A DNA stretch of 22,116 nt from positions 1-22,116 of the IMG/VR virus record IMGVR_UViG_3300001679_000186; one strand, written 5' to 3'. The notes beneath the pieces were generated by a model. It had not been told where the DNA came from. It made no database searches and saw only the letters and a list, made by a program, of their open reading frames with translations. Below are positions 14,164 to 21,049 of this stretch, piece after piece. The stretch's first letter is position 1; each line of letters begins with the position of its first letter. A program made the translations under genes and the position numbers. Origin of the DNA: a virus.

Positions 14164-14174
14164 AATTAAACCTG

Positions 14175-15953
14175 TTATTTTGCTATTAATTCAACTGGTG
14201 CTCTACGTGTATTCTTTTCAATCTTCTTATTAGTTGTCAGTATTTCAACTTCAGTCTTGCTCTGTAAGAATGCCGAACCCTCGGCAGTTCCTACTTGAAA
14301 AGCCGTTTTTACTGGCGAAGCATCCGCGAATCGCTTCGCAGCATCGTCCCCTTTGGCATCGTCGTCAAAAAATCCAACGTCTCTTAATCCAGCTACCTGA
14401 GCCTTTATCTCTTCCTCGGTCAACCCCTGCTCACGTGCCTTTATGATAGCACCTGAAATCTTCTCAAATTCCTTTACAGTTAGGCCGAGATTGCTTGAAA
14501 AGTCAAGTGCATCGCGAAGCATAGTCGCATTCTTAAGGAGCTCATTAAATGGGTTTATTATTTTTTCTTCACTAATTTCTATCTGATTGAATTGGTCTTT
14601 CCAAGTATCTAGAATCCTTGTGACATCTTCTGATATTTGGTCGAAGCTCGCGCCCTCTTCAAGAGCTTTCTTTATGGCTGGTCCAAGCTTTTCAAACTCA
14701 TCTTCAGTTAAGTTAAGATTATTAGCAAGCCTTTCTGTGAGGTCATCAAATACAAATCCCGCCTCAATGTTAGTCAAAGAATCAAGTTTGGCTAGAGCTG
14801 CGGCAACTTTCCCCTCTTCAAGAGCCAGTGCTTTAGCTTCTTTAGTGGCCAATTTTTGATCGCGTGCTAATTTACGAGCTGCTGCCGCTGCTTTAATTTG
14901 CGCTAATTCTGCATCAGTGAATGGCTTAGAGAATTGGTCCTCAAGGCCAATTATTTGATCAAGCCAAATATTTAAGCCGTCGGCAGCTTCCACGGCCGCA
15001 TCGGCAAAATCATTAACAAGGCCAATAGTTGCGGTAAGCAACGGGATGAACTTAGCCAGTGCTTTACCGCTGCCCTCTATGGCTTTTGCCCATTCATTTT
15101 TTAATCTATTACTATTTGCCTGAATGCTGTTACTTGCTTCATCGGCAGCACCTGCAAATTCTTTTCTTAATTGCTTAGAGAATTTAGGCAAGAAATCCTG
15201 TGATAGTATTTTACCTTGTTCAAGCATTTTATTTAATTCTTGTGTAGTGACGCCAATAGCCTTAGATGCCAGTTGAAAAGCCGGAACGCCGCGCTCAGCA
15301 AGTTGTTGCAATTCTTCGCTCGATAACTTACCTTTAGTAGCAATCTGAGATACAGCTCTAATTATGCCGGTTGTTTCGGACTCAGCCAATCCCATGGCCG
15401 TACTCAATTCAAAAACACCTTCTGCTAAATCTTTCGTAACTTGACCGGCTAATGGAGTACCTTTAGTGGCGCCAAGCAATCTTGTATAGCCTTCGGCAAC
15501 GGTCAATAAACTAACGCCTAAATCATCAGCCAATTCATCAAGAAACTTAAATTCACTATTCGCCTGTTGCTGAGAAGACGTAACCGTTCTTAAGGATTGG
15601 GAAATTTTATCAAATTGTTTGGCGATGTCTAAAGCTTCACCCGCAAGCCGTGTAAGGCCTAAAGCGACTATTGCGGTCTTCAGATTAATTAAGCCAGTTT
15701 TTAAACCTTTGGTCGATTGCTTAGTCTTATCCTGCTCTTTTCTGAACTTCTTTAGAGACTCACTTTCAAAAATATTATTAGGAAGAGTACCAGCATTTAA
15801 AATACTGTCCTTTAAATTGTTAAAGCCTTTCTCGGTCTTCTTAACCTTCTTACCAGCCTTTTCCGTAGCATCCCCGATACCGCCAATCTTTCCCTTAGCA
15901 TTAGAGTCATCTACAGATATCTTTAAAACTATCTCTTCAATTTGACGTGGCAT
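14175..15953 (-). CDS. tail tape measure protein
   Basis: 592 residues, predicted mostly helical. The tape-measure domain of the type found in lambda-like tails is clear at about residues 100-275: GEALDIAKQFDKISQSLRTV, then LDELADDLGVSLLTVAEGYT, AMGLAESETTGI, and GVPAFQLASKAIGVTTQELN with FLPKFSKQLRKEF. The lysine-rich N-terminus (about 36-85) is coiled-coil-like. Two internal 34-residue repeats, about 410-444 and 487-520, start with LT-x2-EFEK and end in an EE/SED helix. The protein sets tail length: 592 residues would give a tail of roughly 90 nm at the usual ratio of about 0.15 nm per residue. The start overlaps the end of the T frame by 17 bases. Domain order and context make this call firm. 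Confidence 0.92.
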   Translation of the reverse strand: MPRQIEEIVLKISVDDSNAKGKIGGIGDATEKAGKKVKKTEKGFNNLKDSILNAGTLPNNIFESESLKKFRKEQDKTKQSTKGLKTGLINLKTAIVALGLTRLAGEALDIAKQFDKISQSLRTVTSSQQQANSEFKFLDELADDLGVSLLTVAEGYTRLLGATKGTPLAGQVTKDLAEGVFELSTAMGLAESETTGIIRAVSQIATKGKLSSEELQQLAERGVPAFQLASKAIGVTTQELNKMLEQGKILSQDFLPKFSKQLRKEFAGAADEASNSIQANSNRLKNEWAKAIEGSGKALAKFIPLLTATIGLVNDFADAAVEAADGLNIWLDQIIGLEDQFSKPFTDAELAQIKAAAAARKLARDQKLATKEAKALALEEGKVAAALAKLDSLTNIEAGFVFDDLTERLANNLNLTEDEFEKLGPAIKKALEEGASFDQISEDVTRILDTWKDQFNQIEISEEKIINPFNELLKNATMLRDALDFSSNLGLTVKEFEKISGAIIKAREQGLTEEEIKAQVAGLRDVGFFDDDAKGDDAAKRFADASPVKTAFQVGTAEGSAFLQSKTEVEILTTNKKIEKNTRRAPVELIAK

Positions 15954-16329
15954 TCTCTAATCTCTCTTTTTCTGCTGCTTCTTTAGCTAATTTTTCATTG
16001 TGAGCTTTCTGCTTCTTGGCCAATCTTGCTTTAGTCTCTTTGTCTCTCTGTATGCACCATTCTTCATCGTTCTCTAAAGAAAAGCCATCGCATAAGAACT
16101 CTTTTAACTTTCCGCCTCTGTTATACATAATAGTCTTTGCGGTATTTAAATTATCAAAATCACACTTTAATGGCATGCATGATGAGAAAGCTTCCCACCA
16201 TTGCATTTCGTTAAACGACATTCCATCATTGCTAGGTCTGAACCCCAAAAGATGAGAGACTGTAACGCCTTGCTGCTGAGCAAGCTTAAAAGAGAATTGT
16301 GCAAAATGATCTTCCCTAAAAATTTTTAT
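15937..16329 (-). CDS. T-extension of the G/GT tail assembly chaperone, reached by -1 frameshift
   Basis: 130 residues in the -1 frame relative to the G gene. It has no ATG and opens with IKIFREDHFAQFSFKLAQQQ right after the A9 slippery run. The sequence stays coding-like throughout (VTVSHLLGFRPSNDGM, WWEAFSSCMPLKCDF), with a charged, Lys/Glu-rich tail. Lambda-like phages make a G-T fusion by programmed -1 frameshift; the fusion keeps tail subunits soluble and binds the tape measure. Without a shift a TTG at 16248 could start a shorter product, but no ribosome binding site supports that. If fused, GT is about 274 residues from ATG 16760. Confidence 0.78.
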   Translation of the reverse strand: MKIFREDHFAQFSFKLAQQQGVTVSHLLGFRPSNDGMSFNEMQWWEAFSSCMPLKCDFDNLNTAKTIMYNRGGKLKEFLCDGFSLENDEEWCIQRDKETKARLAKKQKAHNEKLAKEAAEKERLENATSN

Positions 16330-16760
16330 TTTTTTTTATAAAGTTCAATAACTTCTTCTTTACCGTCAAAATTATCATATAATTCATTTAGGTTTTCGAT
16401 GTGACAAATTATCTCATTTACCAAATCAGGCTTAACGTTGCCCCGCCAATTATTAAAAATCTCATCACTCTTGAATAACAAAACACCCTTAGAATCGCAT
16501 ACAGCTGCTTTAATCAAATAGTCTTCTGCTCTACCAAGATCTTCGTTGTAGTCAGTCAAGGAATCTTTCCCGGAAAGCATATTAATCGCTTTCTTATTTG
16601 CAATTTTAATACTCAATGTCTTAAATCTACACACTTCCAGATAAGGTAAAGCACGGAGATGAATAATCCCGTCACCTTGACCTTTCCAAGTTTTCAATTC
16701 AATTTCTTTAAGTTCTTTATCACAAAATCCAGAATCAAAATCCTCAACTGACATACTCAT
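16326..16760 (-). CDS. tail assembly chaperone G-like
   Basis: 144 residues from ATG at 16760, supported by GAGG at a 9-base spacing; an ATG at 16775 lies inside the preceding gene and its site is not better. Mixed helical protein, no membrane segment, ending ELYKKK at an A9 run then TAA. Position between the major tail protein and the tape measure, plus the overlapping -1 frame, matches the G position of lambda-like tails. The sequence itself (DGIIHLRALPYLEVCRFKTL, FNNWRGNVKPD) does not match a family I can name, so the call rests on context and on the frameshift design. Confidence 0.72.
   Translation of the reverse strand: MSMSVEDFDSGFCDKELKEIELKTWKGQGDGIIHLRALPYLEVCRFKTLSIKIANKKAINMLSGKDSLTDYNEDLGRAEDYLIKAAVCDSKGVLLFKSDEIFNNWRGNVKPDLVNEIICHIENLNELYDNFDGKEEVIELYKKK
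16329..16337 (-). promoter_or_regulatory. -1 ribosomal frameshift slippery site (A9)
   Basis: Nine A bases on the coding strand, read AAA AAA AAA directly before the G stop TAA. A -1 slip moves into the frame IKIFRED, which is open to 15937. A-AAA-AAA is a known efficient slippery heptamer in bacteria, and long A runs also promote transcriptional slippage. No clear downstream pseudoknot or hairpin was found by eye. Confidence 0.75.
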
Positions 16761-16761
16761 A

Positions 16762-17178
16762 TTATGCAACCTCATCTATCGGCGTTGGCTTACCAGTCCA
16801 CTGGAATTCCGCAGCACCGCGAAGAATTTCATTAGGCGATGTGACTTGAGGGGCTTTAAGAAAAATAGCCGTTCCTGTCCATCCGCCGATAGTGGTATTA
16901 GTTCCTACCTTAAGGGGATACTTGACAACAAGAGTAGCAGTCGTGCCAATCAGGGTGTCCAGATCCGCCACCAGTGTAGTTGTATCAACGATTAATGTTC
17001 CTGTTACCAAGCCATAATCTGCAATATTTCCCGCGCCATATTGTTCGGTTGTTGCTGATGCTGGTGTGCATTTTACAGCCGGTACCGATTTCCCGTCTAT
17101 AGTAAAGCCGGGATCAGCTTCAAATTCAGCAACTAATGTGCCGAAAGTCAAGTCACCTTGTCCAATTGGTCCACTCAT
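16762..17178 (-). CDS. major tail (tube) protein
   Basis: 138 residues with AAGGA 9 bases before ATG at 17178. Strand-rich: FGTLVAEFEADPGFTIDGKS, GLVTGTLIVDTTTLVADLD, TTATLVVKYPLKVG and a GWTGTAIFLKAPQVTSP segment ending AEFQWTGKPT. This is the 'T-x-L-T-F/V ... E-x-x-F-x-x-TGK' style of tail tube proteins in siphophages with long non-contractile tails. Neighbours are the tail terminator upstream and G/GT downstream, exactly where the tube gene is expected. Predicted to assemble hexameric rings along the tape measure. The fold family itself is inferred. Confidence 0.65.
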   Translation of the reverse strand: MSGPIGQGDLTFGTLVAEFEADPGFTIDGKSVPAVKCTPASATTEQYGAGNIADYGLVTGTLIVDTTTLVADLDTLIGTTATLVVKYPLKVGTNTTIGGWTGTAIFLKAPQVTSPNEILRGAAEFQWTGKPTPIDEVA

Positions 17179-17204
17179 TTTTCATATTCCTTATTTATTA
17201 TTAA

Positions 17205-17675
17205 TCAGCTAACATTATAATCTTTTATGTAACTGATGAGTACATCAAGCTTTCTCCAGCCAATTCCGGAGTTGCTTCGGTTCACTTCGACGGGTGGTCG
17301 TTGCGAAATTTCATAAAACACTATTGTTCCCAATTCACCAACAGCGGGATAGAGTTTTTTAAGTTTTGATGGGAGCGTTGGATCGATAGTCGCAGCGCGT
17401 ATTTTGTCGCGTATCTCAAAAAGAGTTCGCTTCCCGGATGCCTTTACATCGAATATTCCTAAAACAATTACACCCTCTTCTCTCTGTGTCGCCGTTCCTG
17501 GCTTAGTGCCCAGTAGCTTATCGGTAAAGGCCTCAACACTTATTTCAAGATAAGGACCGCTGCCCAGCTCCCGTTGATCTTCATTAAGAGAGGTAAAAAT
17601 TCCGTAATAACTATCTGGTGTTAAGATATCGTCTTGTATAAACTTCTCGACTCTTTCAATAGTGTCAATACTCAT
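17205..17675 (-). CDS. tail terminator-like protein (gpU/DUF4128 type)
   Basis: 156 residues whose ATG overlaps the preceding stop by ATGA. A strand-helix pattern is seen: IFTSLNEDQRELGSGPYLEI, EEGVIVLGIFDVKASGKRTL, then FEIRDKIRAATIDPTL, and a final GWRKLDVLISYI strand. In this family the pattern 'G-x-G-x-x-R-A/K-x-x-x-I-x' precedes the last strand of a protein that caps the tail tube at the head end. Position between the tail completion and tail tube genes supports it. Family name remains tentative. Confidence 0.6.
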   Translation of the reverse strand: MSIDTIERVEKFIQDDILTPDSYYGIFTSLNEDQRELGSGPYLEISVEAFTDKLLGTKPGTATQREEGVIVLGIFDVKASGKRTLFEIRDKIRAATIDPTLPSKLKKLYPAVGELGTIVFYEISQRPPVEVNRSNSGIGWRKLDVLISYIKDYNVS

Positions 17676-18097
17676 TTTCTTAACGCCTCTCTAGAAAGTA
17701 TTTGCGAACGGGCCAGATTTATTAAAACCATACCATGAGGTGATTGTTTGCTATTGCCATTTTCCAAACCAATGATGTAGCCGTCGCCCTCGTCGCCTTT
17801 AACGCCATTAGAAATGTAAAGCACATCTTTATATTTTGACTTAGACACTTGAGTTTGAATTTTCTTCTTAGTCGGATTAGCGGAAACACTTTTATCGAAA
17901 ATGCTTTTATCTGATGTGTCTTCCTGGTTAATGCTCCCGGTCCAATTTCCGGTAGCTTTCCCGGTATCAATGGCAGTAGTAAAGGCTATGGCTCCTCCCA
18001 ATTCCGTCGTAAAGTCTTGCTGATAGTTGACGGCATTACTTTTAAATAGCACCTCAACTTTCTTTCCAAACTCCGCGAGTGATTTTAATTTTGCCAT
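17672..18097 (-). CDS. HK97-gp10-like tail completion/neck protein
   Basis: 141 residues from ATG at 18097. It has a basic N-terminal helix (KLKSLAEFGKKVEVLFKS). DTGKATGNWTGSINQ follows, and then ISNGVKGDEGDGYIIGLENG with NSKQSPHGMVLINLARSQ. The 'TG-x-x-x-GNW ... I-N ... Y-x-x-x-LE-x-G-xS-x-QAPxGM-x-x' pattern is that of HK97 gp10-type neck proteins, which join the tail to the connector. The gene is the first of the tail operon and is preceded by its own promoter at 18135-18162. A close Shine-Dalgarno is weak (GAGAA), but the promoter-proximal position fits. Confidence 0.72.
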   Translation of the reverse strand: MAKLKSLAEFGKKVEVLFKSNAVNYQQDFTTELGGAIAFTTAIDTGKATGNWTGSINQEDTSDKSIFDKSVSANPTKKKIQTQVSKSKYKDVLYISNGVKGDEGDGYIIGLENGNSKQSPHGMVLINLARSQILSREALRK

Positions 18098-18134
18098 ATA
18101 TTGATATTCTCAATGTTAGTTTGCTTATATATTA

Positions 18135-18162
18135 ACTATAGCAATTATTACCGATATTTCAA
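18135..18162 (-). promoter_or_regulatory. sigma70-type promoter for the tail operon
   Basis: Minus strand TTGAAA (18157-18162), a 16-base spacer and TATAGT (18135-18140), 37 bases before the HK97-gp10-like start at 18097. It begins directly after the terminator at 18166-18195, so the tail operon can be transcribed independently. Confidence 0.6.
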
Positions 18163-18165
18163 TAA

Positions 18166-18195
18166 ATAAAAAAGGACCGCCTAAATAGACGGCCC
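18166..18195 (-). terminator. rho-independent terminator of the head-fibre operon
   Basis: On the minus strand an 8-bp stem GGGCCGTC / GGCGGTCC (two G-U pairs), with loop TATTTA, is followed by a T run and an AT-rich tail (TTTTTTATTTATTG). The arms are 18188-18195 and 18174-18181. It follows the gene 18228-18641. Confidence 0.75.
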
Positions 18196-18227
18196 ACCCA
18201 ACACCATTACTTTTCAATAAGCGTCCA

Positions 18228-18641
18228 TTAATAATTGCCTGTTACATAATCATTAATTATCTGTGTAAGCGAATCTTTGAAATCTTGATCATATAGACCA
18301 GAAATTGCAAGGGCACTTACTGCACCTTGAGCCGTAAGCCAACCACCAGATTTTAAATAGATAATTACATTTGAAAGATGAGACTCTAAATCAAAAACAG
18401 CCTGCAGGGTAGCCGCTAAAGTAGGATCACCATAAACTCCTTGAGTGAAATCATAATAAACCGAAGCTCTCGTATCGTTAAATACTCTCTCTCCGTCTTC
18501 TTCTCTCTTTTCATATTCATGAACTAACAAATATATATTTTCATCTCTATCTGTTATTTCAGCGAAACCTGTCGGGGCAACAAGTTCAAATACTATGGCT
18601 GGATTTTCGCCGTTAACCTCTTTAAAAAATTTACGTGCCAT
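18228..18641 (-). CDS. hypothetical small structural protein
   Basis: 137 residues from ATG at 18641, chosen because GAGGGG lies 6 bases upstream; the ATG at 18644 is only 3 bases from it. Sequence: MARKFFKEVNGENPAIVFE, PTGFAEITDRDENIYLLVHE, YYDFTQGVYGDPTLAATLQ, a C-terminal helix (DFKDSLTQIINDYVTGNY). No known motif or membrane segment. It is the last gene of the head-fibre/decoration operon and is followed by the terminator. Translated just after, and likely coupled to, the preceding fibre gene. Role unknown. Confidence 0.6.
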   Translation of the reverse strand: MARKFFKEVNGENPAIVFELVAPTGFAEITDRDENIYLLVHEYEKREEDGERVFNDTRASVYYDFTQGVYGDPTLAATLQAVFDLESHLSNVIIYLKSGGWLTAQGAVSALAISGLYDQDFKDSLTQIINDYVTGNY

Positions 18642-18643
18642 CA

Positions 18644-18910
18644 TTAACCCCTCATGCTATATACGCGCCATCTCTGGCTTATATGATCGTACCAGAAAGA
18701 CGTACATTCATTTGGCTGAATCGACCGATTTGCATCATCTCTAAGAAGGAACCTATTTGCTTCTAAACTTCCAGCATTATTGTTTTGAAATCTAATATTA
18801 TCCCCAGTTGTGCTGATATTTGTAATTCTAACAATTCGGTTAACTCCAACAGAAGGCGCAGCCATACCCGATATATCTACATTATTGCTAGTTGTATTTT
18901 GCCTGATCAT
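18644..18910 (-). CDS. fibre/head-decoration C-terminal part, second half of a frame-broken gene
   Basis: 88 residues from ATG at 18910 (GGAA about 10 bases upstream), but the frame stays open and coding-like further upstream to about 19000, reading LSPATLTADVDNYEPAGFGT. The sequence NVDISGMAAPSVGVNRIVRI, then TGDNIRFQNNNAGSLEANRF and CTSFWYDHISQRWRVYSMRG, is a fibre-tip type module (beta strands with a final W-Y-D...RWRV). It shares this with phage collar and tail fibre proteins. It should be the C-terminal part of the gene starting at 19226; the break is a 7-bp duplication at 18977-18990. Confidence 0.55.
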   Translation of the reverse strand: MIRQNTTSNNVDISGMAAPSVGVNRIVRITNISTTGDNIRFQNNNAGSLEANRFLLRDDANRSIQPNECTSFWYDHISQRWRVYSMRG

Positions 18911-18950
18911 ATTAGCAGTTCCAAAACCGGCAGGCTCATAATTATCTACG

Positions 18951-19226
18951 TCAGCGGTTAAGGTTGCCGGGGAAAGTATTGGGTATTGGGCCGGTTATCT
19001 GCTCAATACCAGTTTCGTTAGCTTTATCATATACGTCAACAGCAAGGCCGCCAGGGTCGTAAATAGCTGAAGACATATCAGCCGTAGCTGCGCCGCCAAT
19101 AAGAACAGGGGATGCGTCAGCGGTTGCCCTTTTATAATATTGTCCACCGAATGTATAGGTGTTTGTCTTATCTGCGTCGGTTGGCGCAGGAGGATGCGCT
19201 ACTTCATCACTATGTCTTATACTCAT
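18951..19226 (-). CDS. fibre/head-decoration protein N-terminal part (frame-broken)
   Basis: 91 residues from ATG at 19226 (AAAGGTG 8 bases upstream; it overlaps the previous stop by ATGA). The sequence MSIRHSDEVAHPPAPTDADK and TYTFGGQYYKRA is followed by the fibre-linker motif ADMSSAIYDPGGLAVDVYDK. The frame then ends NLNR-stop. The continuing sequence PATLTADVDNYEPAGFG is in the +1 frame. Removing one copy of the 7-bp tandem TATTGGG (plus strand) makes the two halves one ORF reading GPILSPATLTADVDNY. Joined product about 200 residues. Role: head fibre or tail decoration that contacts the outside. Confidence 0.6.
   Translation of the reverse strand: MSIRHSDEVAHPPAPTDADKTNTYTFGGQYYKRATADASPVLIGGAATADMSSAIYDPGGLAVDVYDKANETGIEQITGPIPNTFPGNLNR
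18977..18990. repeat. 7-bp tandem duplication TATTGGG x2 inside a fibre gene
   Basis: TATTGGG occurs twice in direct succession on the plus strand (CCCAATA twice on the coding strand). Because 7 is not a multiple of 3 it shifts the frame. A single copy restores the two halves of the gene exactly. Confidence 0.9.
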
Positions 19227-19444
19227 ATTAAACACACCTTTGCACCTGGCTCAAGTATTAAAATTGAGCCTAGGTCCATTTGATATTGTCCACAAATTAT
19301 CATTTGATTCCTTGTTGGAATAGTTAAAGTTTTACCCGCTTCCAAGAAATACGGCGAGTACCTGCGCCCGTCATAGAAATCGGAATCGTCCTCAATTTCT
19401 TCATTGACGCAGGTAGTATTTAATTTTAGAGGTTTTTCAGCCAT
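19223..19444 (-). CDS. small structural protein of the head-fibre cassette
   Basis: 73 residues from ATG at 19444, 3 bases after the preceding stop; no ribosome binding site, so reinitiation or coupling is likely. The N-terminus MAEKPLKLNTTCVNEEI closely mirrors MAENRPIQKNSSGVNEEI of the next upstream gene, indicating a shared attachment domain. The middle is strand-like (YFLEAGKTLTIPTRNQMIIC, then GSILILEPGAKVCLI), reminiscent of a small beta-roll. The shared N-terminus probably anchors proteins to the same capsid or neck site. Family not recognised. Confidence 0.55.
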   Translation of the reverse strand: MAEKPLKLNTTCVNEEIEDDSDFYDGRRYSPYFLEAGKTLTIPTRNQMIICGQYQMDLGSILILEPGAKVCLI

Positions 19445-19447
19445 AAA

Positions 19448-19969
19448 TTAAGGGTGGATTATAGTTCCGTTTACTCTTTCAAAATCAATTTCAGTTGCAG
19501 TGCTGGCAATACCTACGCCCTGACAATAATCGCCGTCAACTGTTGGAAGAGTAGTTACAATGTTGCCGGGGGTCGTTGCGTCCAAGAAATAGCGAACACC
19601 GGGAGAAAGTCCAGCCTGAGCGTTATTTGTTCCACGACGGTATACTGTTGCGGTTGCAGTTGCTATAAATCCAGCTAATACAAATCCATCCGCCCGGGTA
19701 GTTTCATCAGAAGCGTCTGCAAGTCTTGCCTTAGTAACACCGCCATCAAGAAATAAGTTCACAAAATCACCAGCCGCGAGAGCTTCAAAAGCTTCGACAA
19801 GGGTAACGTCTGCGCCAATTCCGGGTGGCAATAATGATATGTCCCACCTACCTGTTGCATCAGTTTGTGCAATTTTACTTGCATCTGGTGCGCCTGTAGA
19901 CGTGATTAACGGTGTAATTTCTTCATTTACACCACTTGAGTTTTTTTGAATTGGCCTATTTTCTGCCAT
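19448..19969 (-). CDS. capsid decoration/head-fibre-like protein
   Basis: 173 residues with AAGGA 8 bases before ATG at 19969. N-terminus MAENRPIQKNSSGVNEEI (shared with the 73-residue protein), then linker DATGRWDISLLPPGIGADVT and a C-terminal part FVNLFLDGGVTKARLADASD, GFVLAGFIATATATVYRRGT. The last stretch resembles the beta domain of DUF2190-type capsid cement proteins and of some head fibres. With its neighbours it forms a run of repeat-built decoration proteins. Assignment to head instead of tail is inferred from position beside the connector. Confidence 0.55.
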   Translation of the reverse strand: MAENRPIQKNSSGVNEEITPLITSTGAPDASKIAQTDATGRWDISLLPPGIGADVTLVEAFEALAAGDFVNLFLDGGVTKARLADASDETTRADGFVLAGFIATATATVYRRGTNNAQAGLSPGVRYFLDATTPGNIVTTLPTVDGDYCQGVGIASTATEIDFERVNGTIIHP

Positions 19970-19984
19970 GTGACGATTCCTTTT

Positions 19985-20668
19985 TTAGTTTAGTATTAGT
20001 CCTTCTGAAAGTTCCGTATATATCTCTCCAGCCTGCGGTATAAACCCTAGGCTCTTCACAAATCCTATTACTGGTCTTACTTGAACTAATGTACCGCTAG
20101 TTCCAACAAAAACCGAGCCAGGAGAAAACCCATTTAATAGGCTATTAACTTTAAACCCTTTTTCTAAAACTGTGATAGCTGATGTCATCGGACCGGCGCT
20201 GATACTAATGCCGATTATTTTATTTATGTCCCCAGCAGTGGTGCTGTCAGCTAAATATAAGAGACCATCGGTTTCGAGCTTTACAGCCTTATATGCACCG
20301 ATTGCCTCGCCTGATGTGTAAAAATTCTGCATTATTTGAGAAGTAGCAGAAATTACCGTATAGTCGACAACTGTAGGGTTAGGGTAAAATCCTTCTAGAT
20401 CTCCGCCCGCAGGCCCTGAAGGGACGCTTCCCGTTCCTGGCGCGCCTTGGATGCCGATTCTTGAGACTTCTATGATTCGTGGACGTGGGACAACTGATAT
20501 TGTGCGTATTTTGGTAACAACGCCAATTTTTACACCTTTGCTAATTACCGCAATCGTGTTTTCACCAGAGATAACCGTTATCGTTTTTGAATTATTTGTG
20601 CTTGTAATGCTTTCTTCGCTAACGACTGTTATCTTTTTCCCGATGCCAGTTGCCTTGATGTCACTCAT
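19985..20668 (-). CDS. fibre-like decoration protein with collagen-type hinge
   Basis: 227 residues from ATG at 20668, its A shared with the previous stop (TAATG). The N-terminal third consists of short repeated strands (KTITVISGENTIAVISKGVK and on), next IGIQGAPGTGSVPSGPAGG, a Gly-X-Y-like hinge, then the motif GDLEGFYPNPTV, a mark of phage fibre proteins. A C-terminal beta domain (GAYKAVKLETDGLLYLAD, FVGTSGTLVQVRPVIGFVKS) resembles the capsid-cement-like domain of its neighbour. The organisation anchor - hinge - exposed beta domain fits a head fibre. Confidence 0.6.
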   Translation of the reverse strand: MSDIKATGIGKKITVVSEESITSTNNSKTITVISGENTIAVISKGVKIGVVTKIRTISVVPRPRIIEVSRIGIQGAPGTGSVPSGPAGGDLEGFYPNPTVVDYTVISATSQIMQNFYTSGEAIGAYKAVKLETDGLLYLADSTTAGDINKIIGISISAGPMTSAITVLEKGFKVNSLLNGFSPGSVFVGTSGTLVQVRPVIGFVKSLGFIPQAGEIYTELSEGLILN

Positions 20669-21045
20669 TAAAAACCTCTGTTAGAAAACTCTATAGTTCC
20701 TTGCATCCATATTTCAGTCTGTCCGGATGGATTGGTAATTGTTGTTTGATATGGGTGAACACCGGCAGCAACGGCAGCGCTTGAGACAGAAGTTATTTGC
20801 GCTTTTACTTCGCCGTTTGTTGGAGTTGGGATAAATAAACCAGTGGTCAATGCATCGCCAACGGTAGGTAAAACCAAAAGTGTGGCACCGCCAAGTGCAT
20901 CCTTTATAGTCATCTCAAGAGTGAATCCAGTTAGATCTATATCCCCATTCTCATCAGAGTAGTTTAAAGATATATCAAACCAGTCAAAGCCAATATCGAC
21001 ATTACTACAGTCGCTTGACTGAAAATTAAATTCCGAACATCCCAT
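20668..21045 (-). CDS. Ig-like structural protein (BppU N-terminal-type domain)
   Basis: 125 residues from ATG at 21045, five bases after the connector stop. A frame extending to 21114 runs into that gene. The protein has FDISLNYSDENGDIDLTGFT, then EMTIKDALGGATLLVLPT, AVAAGVHPYQTTITNPSG and QTEIWMQGTIEFSNRGF. The 'DLTGFT-x-E-M-x-I-K-D...G-x-x-Y-x-x-x-I-x-x-PSG-x-x-x-x-x-x-G' pattern is the small beta-sandwich used at the attachment end of many phage fibres. It resembles the start of the tail fibre at 10448-10723. Likely a platform for the fibres next to it. Confidence 0.62.
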   Translation of the reverse strand: MGCSEFNFQSSDCSNVDIGFDWFDISLNYSDENGDIDLTGFTLEMTIKDALGGATLLVLPTVGDALTTGLFIPTPTNGEVKAQITSVSSAAVAAGVHPYQTTITNPSGQTEIWMQGTIEFSNRGF

Positions 21046-21049
21046 AATA

